A program made the position numbers and the translations under genes. 22,457 nt of DNA from Phycisphaerae bacterium SM23_33 (GTDB lineage: Bacteria; Planctomycetota; Phycisphaerae; SM23-33), in NCBI GenBank assembly GCA_001303665.1, contig LJUF01000089.1, forward strand, positions 1-22,457, given 5' to 3'. Every line of letters begins with the position of its first letter. Within the stretch, counting starts at the first letter, position 1. Shown here in pieces: positions 1 through 7,049 of the stretch. The notes beneath the pieces are model-generated. The model searched no databases, was not told the DNA's origin, and was given only the letters and a program-made list of their open reading frames with translations.

Positions 1-486
1 CTGGAGGTGGGCGACTTCGTCCGGCTGCTGGACCTCATGCCGACGATCGTCGAGCTCGGCGGCGCCCGCGCCCCGGACCGGCTCGACGGCAGGAGCCTGG
101 TTCCCCTGCTTCGCGGCCAGACCCCGCCCAACTGGCCCGACTCGGTTTACTGCGAGCATCACGGCGAGGTCTGGGGGTATCAGTCGCAGCGGATGGTCCG
201 CACCCGGCGCTGGAAGTACGTGTACAACCCCCACGACGTGGACGAGCTGTACGACCTCCGGGACGACCCGGCCGAGATGAGCAACCTCATCGAGGACCCG
301 GCCCAGGCCGGCGTCCTCGGTGAAATGAAGGCGCGCCTGCTCGGCTGGAACGACGCGACGAACGACATGTTCAAGTGGCTGTGGGTCAGGTGGAACTTCC
401 CCGAGCCGGTGCGGCCGGAGGAGGTATGCCCCGAGAAGCTGCCGCTCACCTGCGATCCGGCAGAAAGGAGTCAGCCCCAGGCATGA
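1..486 (+). CDS. Sulfatase, C-terminal part (cut by window start)
   Basis: The frame is open from base 1, so this is the last 161 residues of a protein that begins upstream. The visible part is the C-terminal subdomain of a type I sulfatase (alkaline phosphatase superfamily). It has a LDLMPTIVELGG helix, a DGRSLVPLLRG segment, then RWKYVYNPHDVDELYDL and DDPAEMSNL, the usual family ending in which a strand-rich subdomain packs on the active site. The catalytic Cys/Ser motif and metal ligands lie outside the window, so activity cannot be judged. The stop overlaps the start of the next sulfatase by an ATGA quartet (483-486), which implies translational coupling and one operon. The family hydrolyses sulfate esters; the substrate is unknown. 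Phosphonate monoester hydrolases share this fold and are a less likely alternative. Confidence 0.88.
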   Translation: MEVGDFVRLLDLMPTIVELGGARAPDRLDGRSLVPLLRGQTPPNWPDSVYCEHHGEVWGYQSQRMVRTRRWKYVYNPHDVDELYDLRDDPAEMSNLIEDPAQAGVLGEMKARLLGWNDATNDMFKWLWVRWNFPEPVRPEEVCPEKLPLTCDPAERSQPQA

Positions 487-1859
487 AGCCCCCGAACATT
501 CTCTTCGTTTTCTCCGACCAGCATCGCTACAGCGCCCTGGGTTCCAGCGGCAGCGGCGTGGTTCAGACACCCAACCTGGACCGGCTGGCGGCCGAGGGCA
601 CGGCCTTCGACCAGGCCTTCTCCTGCTATCCCCTGTGCTCGCCCTACCGGGCGCAGCTTCTGACCGGGACCTACTGCCACAGGAACCTCGTGGTCTGCAA
701 CGAGTACGCCCTGAAAGGCGGCCAGCCGACCCTGGCGGAGGTGCTCGGCCAGGCCGGCTACCACACCGGTTTCATCGGCAAGTGGCACCTGGGACACGGA
801 CCTTACCCCGAGCCCCGGCGTCACGGCTTCGATTACCTGGCCGCGTATAACTGTGGGCACGGTTTCTACAAGACCACCTACCACGAGAATGAACGGGGGC
901 CGATCCCGTTTGATTGCTGGGCCCCGGAAGGCGAGACCTCGCTGGCGATCGAGTTCATGACCCGGCACCAGGCCGGCGGCGGCAATTCTCCCTTCGCCCT
1001 GATGGTCGGCTGGGCCCCGCCGCACTGGCCCTACGACCAGTTCCCGCAGGAGTTCAACACCTATGACCCGGCCGGGATCGAGCCGCCCGGCAACGTGCCC
1101 GAGCAGATGCGGGACTTCGCCCGCGGCGAGCTGGCGCAGTACTACGGCTGCGTCAGCGCCCTGGACGCCCAGATGGGACGGCTGCTGGAGGCGCTGGAGC
1201 GGCTGGGGCTGGCCGAGGACACCATCGTCTGCTACAGCTCCGATCACGGCGACCACCTCAGCAGCCACGGCTACGGCAAGCCGGGGGACACCTGGCTGCC
1301 GCCTCACATGCGGGCCTCCAAGGCCACGCCCTACGAGGAGTCCATTCACGTGCCCTTCCTGATCCGCTGGCCGGGGGAGATCCCCGCCGGCATCCGCTGC
1401 GGCGCCCTCGTGGACGTCATGCCCACGCTGCTGGGCCTGTGCGGGCTGGAGTCACCCGGCAGCGTTCAGGGGGCGGACTTGTCCCACGCCGCTAGATGCC
1501 GGCCCGGGCCGCTGCCCGATTCGGTCTACCTTCAGAACATGGGCGTGGGCTGGCCGAACCGCAGGGAGTTCACCGGCTTCTGGCGCGGCCTCCGGACCGA
1601 GCGCTGGCTCTACGCCAGGTGGCTGAACGACCGCCTGGCCCCGTGGCTGTTCGACAGCCAGGAAGATCCCGCCGAGATGCGCAACCTCGCCGGCAAGCCC
1701 GAGCACGCGCAGACTCAGCAGCAGCTCGAAGCGCGGTTGCAACGCTGGATCGAACAGACCGAAGACCCCTTCGAGACCGGCCAAAGAGATGACGTGAAGG
1801 GAATGCTCGTGCTGGGCCAGGAATTCGCCAGCCAGAGATGGAAGCACCTGAAGGTGTGA
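483..1859 (+). CDS. Sulfatase (Cys-type, formylglycine-dependent)
   Basis: A 458-residue type I sulfatase. The N-terminus NILFVFSDQHR carries the first metal-ligand Asp12. TPNLDRLAAEG follows, and the core motif CSPYR has Cys52 as the residue matured to formylglycine. GKWHLGHG and the late SSDHGDHLSSHG stretch supply the further catalytic and metal-binding residues. The C-terminal RWLYARW and EDPAEMRNL segments complete the fold, and length is normal for the family. No signal peptide is visible, so it may act in the cytoplasm or use a non-classical route. The ATG at 483 overlaps the upstream stop, and an AAGGAG lies at 465-470 (12-base spacing). Longer in-frame extensions run into the upstream gene and are not needed. 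The partner sulfatases on both sides suggest sequential desulfation of one glycan. Substrate cannot be read from the sequence. Confidence 0.93.
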   Translation: MKPPNILFVFSDQHRYSALGSSGSGVVQTPNLDRLAAEGTAFDQAFSCYPLCSPYRAQLLTGTYCHRNLVVCNEYALKGGQPTLAEVLGQAGYHTGFIGKWHLGHGPYPEPRRHGFDYLAAYNCGHGFYKTTYHENERGPIPFDCWAPEGETSLAIEFMTRHQAGGGNSPFALMVGWAPPHWPYDQFPQEFNTYDPAGIEPPGNVPEQMRDFARGELAQYYGCVSALDAQMGRLLEALERLGLAEDTIVCYSSDHGDHLSSHGYGKPGDTWLPPHMRASKATPYEESIHVPFLIRWPGEIPAGIRCGALVDVMPTLLGLCGLESPGSVQGADLSHAARCRPGPLPDSVYLQNMGVGWPNRREFTGFWRGLRTERWLYARWLNDRLAPWLFDSQEDPAEMRNLAGKPEHAQTQQQLEARLQRWIEQTEDPFETGQRDDVKGMLVLGQEFASQRWKHLKV

Positions 1860-1885
1860 CGGCGTCGCCCTTCCGCGAGCCTGGT

Positions 1886-3379
1886 ATGTCGGTAAAGGCA
1901 AAGAACATCCTGCTCATCCTGACCGACCAGCAGCGGAAGGACTCCATCGGCGCGTACGGCAATCCCCTCGTGCGGACGCCGAACCTGGACCGGCTGGCGG
2001 CCGAGGGCCTCCGGTTCGAACGGGCGTACTGCCAGAACCCGTTCTGCTCGCCGGCCCGGGCCAGCATCCTCACGGGCCTGTATCCGCGGACGCACGGCCT
2101 CTGGCACAACGGCATCCGCTTCGACGAGGTCGGCGCGCCCACGCTGGGCAACATCCTCACCGAGCGCGGCTACCGGACGGGGTCGGTGGGCAAGGTCCAC
2201 CTGGGGCCGAGCTTCGGCCCGCACCCGCCGGCGGGCTTCGAGGAGTCCCGCGACTACTGGGCCAGGCACCCGGAGATGCGCCACTGGCACGGGCCGTACT
2301 GCGGCTTCCAGGAAGTGGAGATGACCCTCGGCCACGTGCATTACTCCACCACCAGCGGCCACTACGGGGCGTATCTGGCCGAGAGCTTCCCCCAGGGCGT
2401 GGACCTCTTCAAACGTGAGAACGCCTTGCTCGACCGGGGCTGGTTCGAGACCTGGCGGAACGCCATGCCCGAGCAGCACCATTACAACACCTGGATCGCC
2501 CGGCGGACCATGGCCATGATCGACCGCTTCGCCGGTGAGCCCTTCTTCATCCATTGCTCCTTCCCGGACCCGCACCACCCGCTCAGCGCCTGCGAGCCAT
2601 ACGCGACGATGTACGATCCGGCCGACGTCCCCGAGCCCATCGCCGCCTCGCCGGAGGAGCTGGACGGGATGCCGCCTGTGTACCGCGCATACCACCTGGG
2701 TGAGGACAATTACTTCGCCAAGGTGCCGTCGTTCCCGCAGAAGATCGCCGGGGCCCCGCTGCGGGAGATGATCGCGCAGATGTACGGCATGGTCACCCAC
2801 GTGGACCGCTGCGTCGGGCTGATCCTCGACCACCTGAAGGCGAGCGGCCTGCTGGACACGACGCTGGTCATCTTCACCACCGACCACGGCGAGCTGATGG
2901 GCGACCACGGCTTCGTCCTCAAGGGGCCGTTCTTCTACCAGTCGCTGCTGAACGTGCCGCTGATCGTGAGGGCGCCGGGGGCCGAGGCCGGCGTTCGCCG
3001 AGAGCTGGCCGCCCACGTGGACCTGGTGCCGACGGCGTTTGACTGCCTCGGCCTGGAGGTCCCCGAGCACCTTCCCGGCCGGTCGCTCAGGGGCCACCTG
3101 GAGGCACGCCCGCTCAACCCGCGGGAGGCGGTCCTGACCGAATTCCGCCCCTTCGGCGGGCCGAACATGAAGGTGCTCCACACCGAACGGTGGAAGTACG
3201 TCTACTACGGCGGCGAGCCCTGGGGCGAGCTGTTCAACCTCGACGAAGACCCCCGGGAGCGAAGGAACCTCTACGGCGACCCGGCCCATGCCGGTCAGCA
3301 GCGGCGGCTGCACGCGAGGCTGCTGGACGAGCTGGTCGCAACGGAGGCCGCCTGGCCCGGCAGGGGCCCCTGGCTGTGA
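1886..3379 (+). CDS. Sulfatase (Cys-type, formylglycine-dependent)
   Basis: A 497-residue type I sulfatase. NILLILTDQQRKD holds Asp14. The signature CSPAR follows with Cys54 as the formylglycine precursor, then GKVHLGPS, SFPDPHHPL (metal/sulfate-binding histidines) and TTDHGELMGDHG. The C-terminus has ERWKYVYYGGEPWGELFNL and EDPRERRNL. The general layout resembles the large choline-sulfatase/heparan-sulfatase-like groups, but the substrate is unknown. I chose ATG 1886 because MSVKAKNILL fits the family's usual N-terminus. An in-frame ATG at 1838 would overlap the previous gene by 22 bases and add 16 unrelated residues. Neither start has a strong Shine-Dalgarno sequence. No signal peptide is visible. 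It shares a 27-base identical stretch with the preceding sulfatase, which indicates an old tandem relationship. Thirteen bases separate it from the aminotransferase. Confidence 0.92.
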   Translation: MSVKAKNILLILTDQQRKDSIGAYGNPLVRTPNLDRLAAEGLRFERAYCQNPFCSPARASILTGLYPRTHGLWHNGIRFDEVGAPTLGNILTERGYRTGSVGKVHLGPSFGPHPPAGFEESRDYWARHPEMRHWHGPYCGFQEVEMTLGHVHYSTTSGHYGAYLAESFPQGVDLFKRENALLDRGWFETWRNAMPEQHHYNTWIARRTMAMIDRFAGEPFFIHCSFPDPHHPLSACEPYATMYDPADVPEPIAASPEELDGMPPVYRAYHLGEDNYFAKVPSFPQKIAGAPLREMIAQMYGMVTHVDRCVGLILDHLKASGLLDTTLVIFTTDHGELMGDHGFVLKGPFFYQSLLNVPLIVRAPGAEAGVRRELAAHVDLVPTAFDCLGLEVPEHLPGRSLRGHLEARPLNPREAVLTEFRPFGGPNMKVLHTERWKYVYYGGEPWGELFNLDEDPRERRNLYGDPAHAGQQRRLHARLLDELVATEAAWPGRGPWL

Positions 3380-3380
3380 A

Positions 3381-3385
3381 GGGAG
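3381..3385 (+). promoter_or_regulatory. Ribosome binding site for the aminotransferase
   Basis: A GGGAG sits 7 bases before the GTG at 3393. It selects GTG 3393 over upstream in-frame ATGs that lie inside the sulfatase gene. Confidence 0.6.
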
Positions 3386-3392
3386 TTCGATC

Positions 3393-4233
3393 GTGAAAGC
3401 CTGGATGGACGGCCAATTCGTGCCGCAGGAAGAGGCCAAGGTGCCTATTCTGTCCCACAGCTTCAGCCGGGGTTCGGCCATCTTCGAGGTGCTGGACGTG
3501 GTCTCTTCGCCGGAGGGCCCGGCCCTGTTCCGGATCGACGCCCACGTGGACCGGTTCTTCCGCGGCGCCGAGCTGCTGCACATGCCGCTGCCGCTGGGCA
3601 AGGCCCGGCTCGTCGAGGCCGTGAAGGAAACCGTCCGCGCCAACGCCCTGGCCGCCGGCGCGGTGAAGTTCTTCGGCTACTACGCCTCGCCCGAGCTGGG
3701 CCTGATACCGCAAGAGGCCCGCGCCCACGTGGCCATTTTCTGCTTCGACCTGCGGCAGGCGCTGGCCGCCAGCGGCCGCCTCCTGGGCGAGCCCGTGCCA
3801 CTACATGAACGCCTTCCTCGCCAGGTGGGAGGCCGTCCGGAAGGGCTACGACGACGCGATCATGCTGGACGAGGCCGGCTGCGTCGCGGAGGGGCCGCTG
3901 AGCAATATCTTCTTCGTAAGAGACGCGACGGTGAGCACGCCGAAGCTGAACAATGCCCTGGCCGGCGTAACCAGGGACAGCGTCATCGAGATCGCCAGGG
4001 CCATGGGCCTCACCTGCGTGGAGGCCGACATCACCTCCGAGCAGGCGGCCTCGGCCGACGAGGCCTTCTACACCGGCAGCGTCGTCCGCATCAAGCCGAT
4101 CCGGGCCATCGAGGGCAGGAGCCTGGGGGCTTCCTGCCCCGGGCCCGTCACGAGGAAGATCCAGGCGGCCTTCGACAGCGCCTACGAAGGACGCGACGTC
4201 CGCTACCGGAAGTGGCTGACGCACGTTCAGTGA
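3393..4233 (+). pseudogene. Class IV aminotransferase (BCAT / D-amino-acid aminotransferase type), frame broken
   Basis: Two halves of one PLP fold-type IV aminotransferase lie in different frames. The first (3393 to about 3795, GTG start) reads VKAWMDGQFVP, then LSHSFSRGSAIFEVL and the HVDRFFRGAELL substrate-loop region, ending at FCFDLRQALAASG. The second (from about 3796, with HYMNAFLARWEA) contains GYDDAIMLDEAGCVAEG, NIFFV, AGVTRDSVIEIA and SADEAFYTGSVVRIKP, all hallmark family segments. In the family roughly 20 residues join these halves and contain the catalytic PLP lysine just before the NYL/HYM tyrosine. That block is absent and no lysine is present at the junction. The gene therefore looks like an out-of-frame deletion of some 60 bases, either real or an assembly gap. 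Intact relatives transaminate branched-chain or D-amino acids, or act as 4-amino-4-deoxychorismate lyases. Its role inside a sulfatase operon is unclear. Confidence 0.85.
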
Positions 4234-4257
4234 CGCACGCGTGCCGGAACGGGCGGC

Positions 4258-4278
4258 CCGGCCGGTCTGAACGGCCGG
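4258..4278 (+). other. GC-rich hairpin between aminotransferase and sulfatase
   Basis: Bases 4258-4264 (CCGGCCG) pair perfectly with 4272-4278 (CGGCCGG) around a 7-base loop, in the 91-base gap between genes. There is no T-tract, so this is not a standard intrinsic terminator. It may slow transcription or protect an mRNA end, or may be chance in such GC-rich DNA. Confidence 0.25.
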
Positions 4279-4324
4279 CGGACGGGGCCGCCGCGCCGCG
4301 GGAATTCGCGGAGGTCTGATTGCG

Positions 4325-5827
4325 ATGGCACCGACCCAGCCGAACATCCTGTTCATCATCACCGACCACCACGCCCACTTCGACCACAGCCGGCCGGGCG
4401 AGTTCGAGTTCGCCCCGCCGGTCTTCGAGCGCTTCTGCTCCCAGGGGGTGCGCTTTGATCGGGCGTACGCGGTGTGCCCGATCTGTTCCCCGGCGCGGGC
4501 GAGCATGCTGACCGGCCTCTACCCCAGCGTCCACGGCCTGAGGTGGAACACCGAGGCGACCCGCATGCCCGGCAACCGCACCGACTTCGCCACGGGCACG
4601 CGCCTGTACAGCCACTTTCTCAGCGAGCAGGGGTATCGCAGCGCCTACGTCGGCAAGTGGCACTGCGGCCACGATCAGCTGGCCGCCGACTACGGCATCG
4701 AGGGCTGGTCTCTGCCGGACTACGGCAAGGTCTACATGTCCGAGGCCTATCGCGGGTACGCGAACGAGCGCGGCCTGGGCGACGCCCGCGCCCGCATCGA
4801 GCATTACCTGGAGCGCCCGGAGTGGGAGGGCAAGACCCTCATCCTGCACCACGAGTCTCCCTGGCGCTTCATGAACGGCTCGGGCGTGCTGGTCGGCCCG
4901 CCCGAGGCCCACGAGGAGAGCTTCGTCGCCCACCTGGCGGTGGAGAAGCTGAAGCAGCTCGCCGGCGCCGATCAGCCGTGGAGCCTGGTGGCGAGCTTCT
5001 GGGGGCCCCACCAGCCCTACTACCCCACCGAGCCCTACGCCGGGATGATAGACCCCGGGAGCATCCCGCCGTACCCCAGCTTCGAGGACGACTGCCGGGG
5101 CAAGCCGCTGCGGCACCTGATCCACCGTGACCTGACGCACGGCCCGCCGAGGAAGTACTGGCCGGACTGGCCGGTGTGGCAGGAGGTCGTCGCCCGCTGC
5201 TACGAGCAGCAGCTCCAGCTCGACGCCGCCGTCGGCACGATCCTCGCCGCCCTGGACAGCCTGGATCTGACTGGGAACACCCTGGTTATCTGGCTGGCCG
5301 ACCACGGCGACGCCCTGGCCAGCCACGGCGGCGTCTGGGACAAGGCCTCCACCTTCACCGAGGAGGTCGCCCGCGTGCCCATGGCCGTTCGCTGGCCGGG
5401 CGAGCTTCGCGCCGGGACGCGGACCAGCCGGCTCGTCTCCAACATGGACGCCACGGCGACCATGCTCGACGCCGCCGGGGCCTCCCTGCCCGCCGGCATG
5501 CACAGCCGCAGCCTGCTGCCGCTCTGCCGCGACCCGCAGGCCGCCGACTGGCCCGACCAGGTCGTCTGCGAGCACAACGGCCACGGCGACAACATCCTCC
5601 AGAGGATCGTGGTGACGGATCGCTACAAGTACGTGGCCGCCCTGTTCGACGGCGACGAGCTGTATGACCTCCAGAAAGACCCCCACGAGATGACCAACCT
5701 CCTCCACTCCGGCGAGCACGCGGGCGTATGTGAGGAGATGCGTGCCCGGCTGATCGAGCACATCGAATGCACCGGCGACCGCCTCGCCGCAGCCAGGCTG
5801 CTGTACGCCCTGAGGCACGGACTGTGA
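4325..5827 (+). CDS. Sulfatase (Cys-type, divergent N-terminus)
   Basis: A 500-residue type I sulfatase. NILFIITDHHAHF carries Asp14 and the core motif CSPAR has Cys54. GKWHCGHD, SFWGPHQPYYP and LADHGDALASHG supply further active-site residues. The end has DRYKYVAALFDGDELYDL and DPHEMTNL, similar in style to the partial sulfatase at the window start. An unusual feature is that the stretch after TDHHAHF reads DHSRPGEFEFAPPVFERFC, in place of the family's common TPNLDRLA(A)EG. The start at ATG 4325 is preceded by GGAGG at 4310-4314 with a long 10-base spacing. No signal peptide is visible. It is separated from the aminotransferase by 91 bases containing a GC hairpin, so it may be a separate or attenuated part of the operon. 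It ends convergently with the radical SAM gene. Confidence 0.92.
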   Translation: MAPTQPNILFIITDHHAHFDHSRPGEFEFAPPVFERFCSQGVRFDRAYAVCPICSPARASMLTGLYPSVHGLRWNTEATRMPGNRTDFATGTRLYSHFLSEQGYRSAYVGKWHCGHDQLAADYGIEGWSLPDYGKVYMSEAYRGYANERGLGDARARIEHYLERPEWEGKTLILHHESPWRFMNGSGVLVGPPEAHEESFVAHLAVEKLKQLAGADQPWSLVASFWGPHQPYYPTEPYAGMIDPGSIPPYPSFEDDCRGKPLRHLIHRDLTHGPPRKYWPDWPVWQEVVARCYEQQLQLDAAVGTILAALDSLDLTGNTLVIWLADHGDALASHGGVWDKASTFTEEVARVPMAVRWPGELRAGTRTSRLVSNMDATATMLDAAGASLPAGMHSRSLLPLCRDPQAADWPDQVVCEHNGHGDNILQRIVVTDRYKYVAALFDGDELYDLQKDPHEMTNLLHSGEHAGVCEEMRARLIEHIECTGDRLAAARLLYALRHGL

Positions 5828-5832
5828 CGGCG

Positions 5833-5848
5833 GCCGGGGCGCCCCGGC
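5833..5848. terminator. Perfect 16-base palindrome between convergent stops
   Basis: Bases 5833-5848 form a perfect GC-only palindrome, GCCGGGGCGCCCCGGC. It lies between two convergent stop codons (5827 and 5860) in a 32-base gap. Its position suggests a shared bidirectional transcription barrier. The lack of a T-tract and of a loop argues against a textbook intrinsic terminator. Confidence 0.35.
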
Positions 5849-5859
5849 GGCCGCGGCCT

Positions 5860-6882
5860 TCACTCATAGATCTCGGCCGGCCCCAATACCTCTCCGTAGT
5901 GCGGCCTCAGAAAGCGCCGCGTCAGGTAGCACAGCTCGCACTTCTGCCGCGCCGTTTCCGGCACCTGGAAGCCGTGCTCCCGCCGGGCGAACTCGGCAAG
6001 CCCCCACGGCCCCTCCTGGCTCAATATCCCGGTGACGAAGTTGGCCTCCCGCAGGCCGCGGGCCATCAGCTCACGTACAGCGACCCGGTCGGCCTTGCCG
6101 AGGATGACCCCGCAGTTCGTCTGGACGTTGTCGTACGGGTCCACGTGCACTTCCCAGATCTCATCCGCGTCGAACTCCGCGGCGCAGTGCCTCGGCCGGG
6201 GCCCACCGGTCCATGCCCGCATCGGCGGGATTTGGTCAATCGGAGCCGGCTCGACGAACCGGGCAAGCTCCGCGCAGGCCCGCCCGACGAACATCGGCGG
6301 ACTGGTGCGAACGTATTCGCTCAGCCTGGCCTCGTCCCGCGCGATCTCGGCGTAGTCGCGCACCTGCTCGTCCGAGGCGTCCGTGGCCCAGACGTTCTCC
6401 TGGCCGAACACCTGCCTGGCGATGCGCCTGGCCCGGATGAAGTTCCCCGGCGGCACGGACTGCTGATGGTACGGGTCGGCGCTGAGCAACACCCCGAGCA
6501 CGCCGCGCTGCTTGAAGTAGCCGAAGCGCTGCCGCACCACCGCGTCGTCTTTGGCGAAGGAGCAATTGGTCTCGATGAAGTGCGGGGAGAGGTGCCGCTC
6601 GTCCGCGAGCTGGAGTGTCTCGGCCAGGACGTCCCAGTACAACATCGGCTCGCCGCCGGCGACGTGGACCACCCTGCCCAGCTCGTGAAGCTGGCCCAGG
6701 TAGCGGACGCAGCGATGCGGGTCCATGACCACGTCCGGCCGGGCCCGCGTGCAGGCGAACAGGCAGTGTCGGCAGGAGATCGTGCAGCGATAGGTGAAGA
6801 GTATCGCCGCCACCTTCATCTCGCGACCGGCCTTGGCCAGGCCGATCTGACGGATGCGCTGGTCAACGACATCGCGCTGCAT
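5860..6882 (-). CDS. Radical SAM protein, function unknown
   Basis: A 340-residue radical SAM enzyme. The [4Fe-4S] motif CX3CX2C is Cys33, Cys37 and Cys40 (within RCTISCRHC). The SAM-binding glycine motif is AGGEP at 75-79. The C-terminal part contributes Cys233, Cys257 (VQTNCG) and the pair Cys315/Cys318 (KCELC), enough for a SPASM-like auxiliary cluster, although spacing does not match a family I can name. I chose ATG 6882 because GGAG lies 6 bases upstream. The ATG at 6930 instead overlaps a good -10 box. The gene is convergent with the sulfatases and separate from their operon. All sulfatases here with a visible core motif use cysteine, which needs a formylglycine-generating enzyme, and one class of those (anSME) is radical SAM. 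However, the N-terminus and Cys layout do not look like anSME, so a maturase role is only a hypothesis. Confidence 0.88.
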   Translation of the reverse strand: MQRDVVDQRIRQIGLAKAGREMKVAAILFTYRCTISCRHCLFACTRARPDVVMDPHRCVRYLGQLHELGRVVHVAGGEPMLYWDVLAETLQLADERHLSPHFIETNCSFAKDDAVVRQRFGYFKQRGVLGVLLSADPYHQQSVPPGNFIRARRIARQVFGQENVWATDASDEQVRDYAEIARDEARLSEYVRTSPPMFVGRACAELARFVEPAPIDQIPPMRAWTGGPRPRHCAAEFDADEIWEVHVDPYDNVQTNCGVILGKADRVAVRELMARGLREANFVTGILSQEGPWGLAEFARREHGFQVPETARQKCELCYLTRRFLRPHYGEVLGPAEIYE

Positions 6883-6888
6883 CAGGGG

Positions 6889-6892
6889 CTCC
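6889..6892 (-). promoter_or_regulatory. Ribosome binding site fixing the radical SAM start
   Basis: On the minus strand GGAG is placed 6 bases before the ATG at 6882. No comparable site precedes the longer in-frame ATG at 6930, so the shorter product is preferred. Confidence 0.5.
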
Positions 6893-6928
6893 GAAAAGCA
6901 CGCGGGCGGTTTGTCCGCTGCCCCGGCC

Positions 6929-6957
6929 ATTGTATCTTGCGGAGTGCATCGTGTCCG
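6929..6957 (-). promoter_or_regulatory. Candidate sigma70-type promoter of the radical SAM gene
   Basis: Read on the minus strand, CGGACA (6957-6952, 4 of 6 matches to the -35 consensus) is followed after 17 bases by TACAAT (6934-6929, 5 of 6 matches to the -10). Transcription would begin near 6922, downstream of the ATG at 6930 and about 40 bases before the ATG at 6882. This supports independent expression from the upstream gene on the same strand. Confidence 0.4.
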
Positions 6958-7049
6958 CTAACGAGACCTCGAGCCGGCGCGGACCTGCGCCCGACGGCAC
7001 CCGCCGCAACGCGTTGCCTCAAGGTCAACAGCAGCAAAGACTTGCCGGC

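Noticed and set aside
5860..6882. Firm call of anaerobic sulfatase maturase for the radical SAM gene
   Set aside because: The N-terminal motif context and the number and spacing of C-terminal cysteines do not match anSME as I know it; kept only as a hypothesis.
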